Source of the DNA: an uncultured Bacteroidota bacterium
GTDB taxonomy: Bacteria > Bacteroidota > Bacteroidia > Flavobacteriales > Flavobacteriaceae
DNA length: 17,389 bases
Assembly (NCBI GenBank): GCA_902610105.1
Contig: CACLUN010000016.1
Span: 1-17,389, forward strand
Direction: 5' to 3'
Part shown: positions 16,645 through 17,389 of the stretch, piece after piece
Layout: each line of letters opens with the position of its first letter
How positions within the stretch are numbered: the first letter of the stretch is position 1
Notes under the pieces: model-generated
Told to the model about the DNA's origin: nothing
Seen by the model: only the letters and a program-made list of their open reading frames with translations
Database searches by the model: none
Made by a program: the position numbers and the translations under genes

Positions 16645-16652
16645 TATATTTG
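16645..16652 (+). promoter_or_regulatory. Putative -7 promoter element of the suf operon
   Basis: TATATTTG matches TAnnTTTG and ends 6 bases before the ATG at 16659, so the transcript would be leaderless or have a leader of a few bases. It also covers the in-frame TTG at 16650, arguing that this TTG is part of the promoter, not the start codon. No good -33 element is seen. Confidence 0.4.
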
Positions 16653-16658
16653 CAAAAT

Positions 16659-16988
16659 ATGATTAAAGTAGCAGATACGGCAAAGAATGAAGTTTCCAAA
16701 CTTATGATTGGCGGCGGATTTAACCCAAATGATGATTACATAAGAGTTGGGGTAAAAAGTGGAGGCTGTTCAGGCTTGTCATATGAGCTAAATTTTGATA
16801 AGAATAAAGAAGATAATGATAAGGTTTTTGAACATAATGGTATAAAAATTGTTGTAGACAAGAAAAGCTTTCTTTACTTAATTGGTACAACACTTGAATA
16901 CTCAGGAGGATTAAATGGAAAAGGCTTTGTTTTTAAAAATCCGAATGCATCAAGAACATGTGGATGTGGTGAAAGTTTTTCTTTATAA
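16659..16988 (+). CDS. sufA: A-type iron-sulfur cluster carrier (IscA/SufA/HesB family)
   Basis: The 109-residue protein is an A-type carrier that receives Fe-S clusters from the SufBCD scaffold and passes them to target proteins in the cytoplasm. The three conserved cysteines are present: Cys37 in SGGCSGLSY and Cys101 and Cys103 in the C-terminal TCGCGESF. The segment YSGGLNGKGFVFKNPNA (81-97) is the usual family block before the last two cysteines. I chose the ATG at 16659 because it gives the normal N terminus (MIKVADTAKNEV) and the alternative TTG at 16650 falls in the promoter element. It lies 7 bases upstream of sufB, which supports a SUF rather than ISC context. The name sufA rests on this position, since IscA, SufA and ErpA are hard to tell apart by sequence. 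Confidence 0.92.
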   Translation: MIKVADTAKNEVSKLMIGGGFNPNDDYIRVGVKSGGCSGLSYELNFDKNKEDNDKVFEHNGIKIVVDKKSFLYLIGTTLEYSGGLNGKGFVFKNPNASRTCGCGESFSL

Positions 16989-16995
16989 ATAAGTT

Positions 16996-17389
16996 ATGGC
17001 ATATACAGAAGAAGAATTAAAAAAAGAATTAGAACAACAAGAATACCAATATGGGTTTACAACTGATATTGAGTCTGAAACATTTCCTGTTGGGCTAAAC
17101 GAAGACATTGTAAGATCTATTTCAAAGAAGAAAAATGAACCAGAATGGATGACAAACTGGAGATTAGAAGCTTATGCCCATTGGAAAACAATGAAAGAAC
17201 CCAACTGGTCTAATGTAAATTATGAGAAACCAGATTTTCAGGCTATTTCATACTTTTCAGCTCCAAAGACAAATGATAAAAAAAGTCTTGACGAAGTTGA
17301 TCCAGAATTATTAAAAACATTTGATAAGTTGGGTATTTCTATTGAGGAGCAAAAAAAACTTTCTGGGGTTGCTGTTGACATTGTTATGG
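16996..17389 (+). CDS. sufB: Fe-S cluster assembly scaffold SufB, N-terminal part (runs off right edge)
   Basis: From the ATG at 16996 the frame stays open for 131 codons to the right edge. The start MAYTEEELKKELEQQEYQYG, then EDIVRSISKKKNEPEWMTNWRL (about 36-57, the key part being the KKxEPEWM motif) and AHWKTMKEPNW (61-71), are diagnostic of SufB. With SufC and SufD, SufB forms the scaffold on which clusters are built from SufS/SufE-delivered sulfur. The segment ending KLSGVAVDIVM is the usual region before the beta-helix core, which lies outside the window. The gap to the A-type carrier gene is 7 bases, so they form one operon; sufC, sufD and sufS are expected further right but cannot be seen. 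Confidence 0.95.
   Translation, partial: MAYTEEELKKELEQQEYQYGFTTDIESETFPVGLNEDIVRSISKKKNEPEWMTNWRLEAYAHWKTMKEPNWSNVNYEKPDFQAISYFSAPKTNDKKSLDEVDPELLKTFDKLGISIEEQKKLSGVAVDIVM

Overview
The window looks like a chromosomal segment of a compact, strongly A+T-rich member of the Bacteroidota, most likely a (marine-type) flavobacterium. The evidence is the set of genes: a DUF4270 lipoprotein behind a one-domain glycogen-synthase-like protein, a type-B succinate dehydrogenase in the order C-A-B, a Big_5 lipoprotein of the flavobacterial kind, a dimeric class II glycyl-tRNA synthetase and a SUF-type iron-sulfur operon. Bacteroidota-type promoter elements (TAnnTTTG) also stand in front of several genes. 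I see no RNA genes, CRISPR array, insertion sequence or gene-free stretch over 300 bases.

Layout, left to right. 1-1490 (minus): a glgA-like gene and a partial DUF4270 lipoprotein gene overlapping by 11 bases. 1586-2431 (plus): panC, divergent from glgA. 2441-5772 (minus): a tight glyS-xth-aldo/keto reductase operon (tRNA charging, base-excision repair, NADPH-linked carbonyl reduction). 5847-7439 (plus): a Big_5 lipoprotein. 7444-11300 (minus): the sdhC-sdhA-sdhB operon for complex II. 11361-14189 (minus): a large exported Asp-box/sortilin-type beta-propeller protein. 14226-15515 (plus): aminopeptidase P. 15534-16568 (minus): thiamine-monophosphate kinase. 16659 to the right edge (plus): an A-type Fe-S carrier followed by the start of sufB. 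The Suf proteins would supply clusters of the kind SdhB needs.

Most of the window is ordinary core metabolism. The exception is the sdhC-sdhA junction. SdhA carries about 100 extra N-terminal residues that resemble the Arm-type DNA-binding domain of Bacteroidota tyrosine recombinases. This extension is joined in frame to an otherwise normal SdhA. The codon that lines up with the usual SdhA start Met is ACG (Thr101), one transition away from ATG. The 144-base gap upstream holds several copies of a GTGTTA-centred repeat, including a 17-base imperfect inverted repeat and an 11-base direct repeat with a 22-base period. My reading is that an integrase-encoding element once inserted between sdhC and sdhA and decayed, leaving its 5' end as the new start of sdhA. 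This is an inference from sequence alone.
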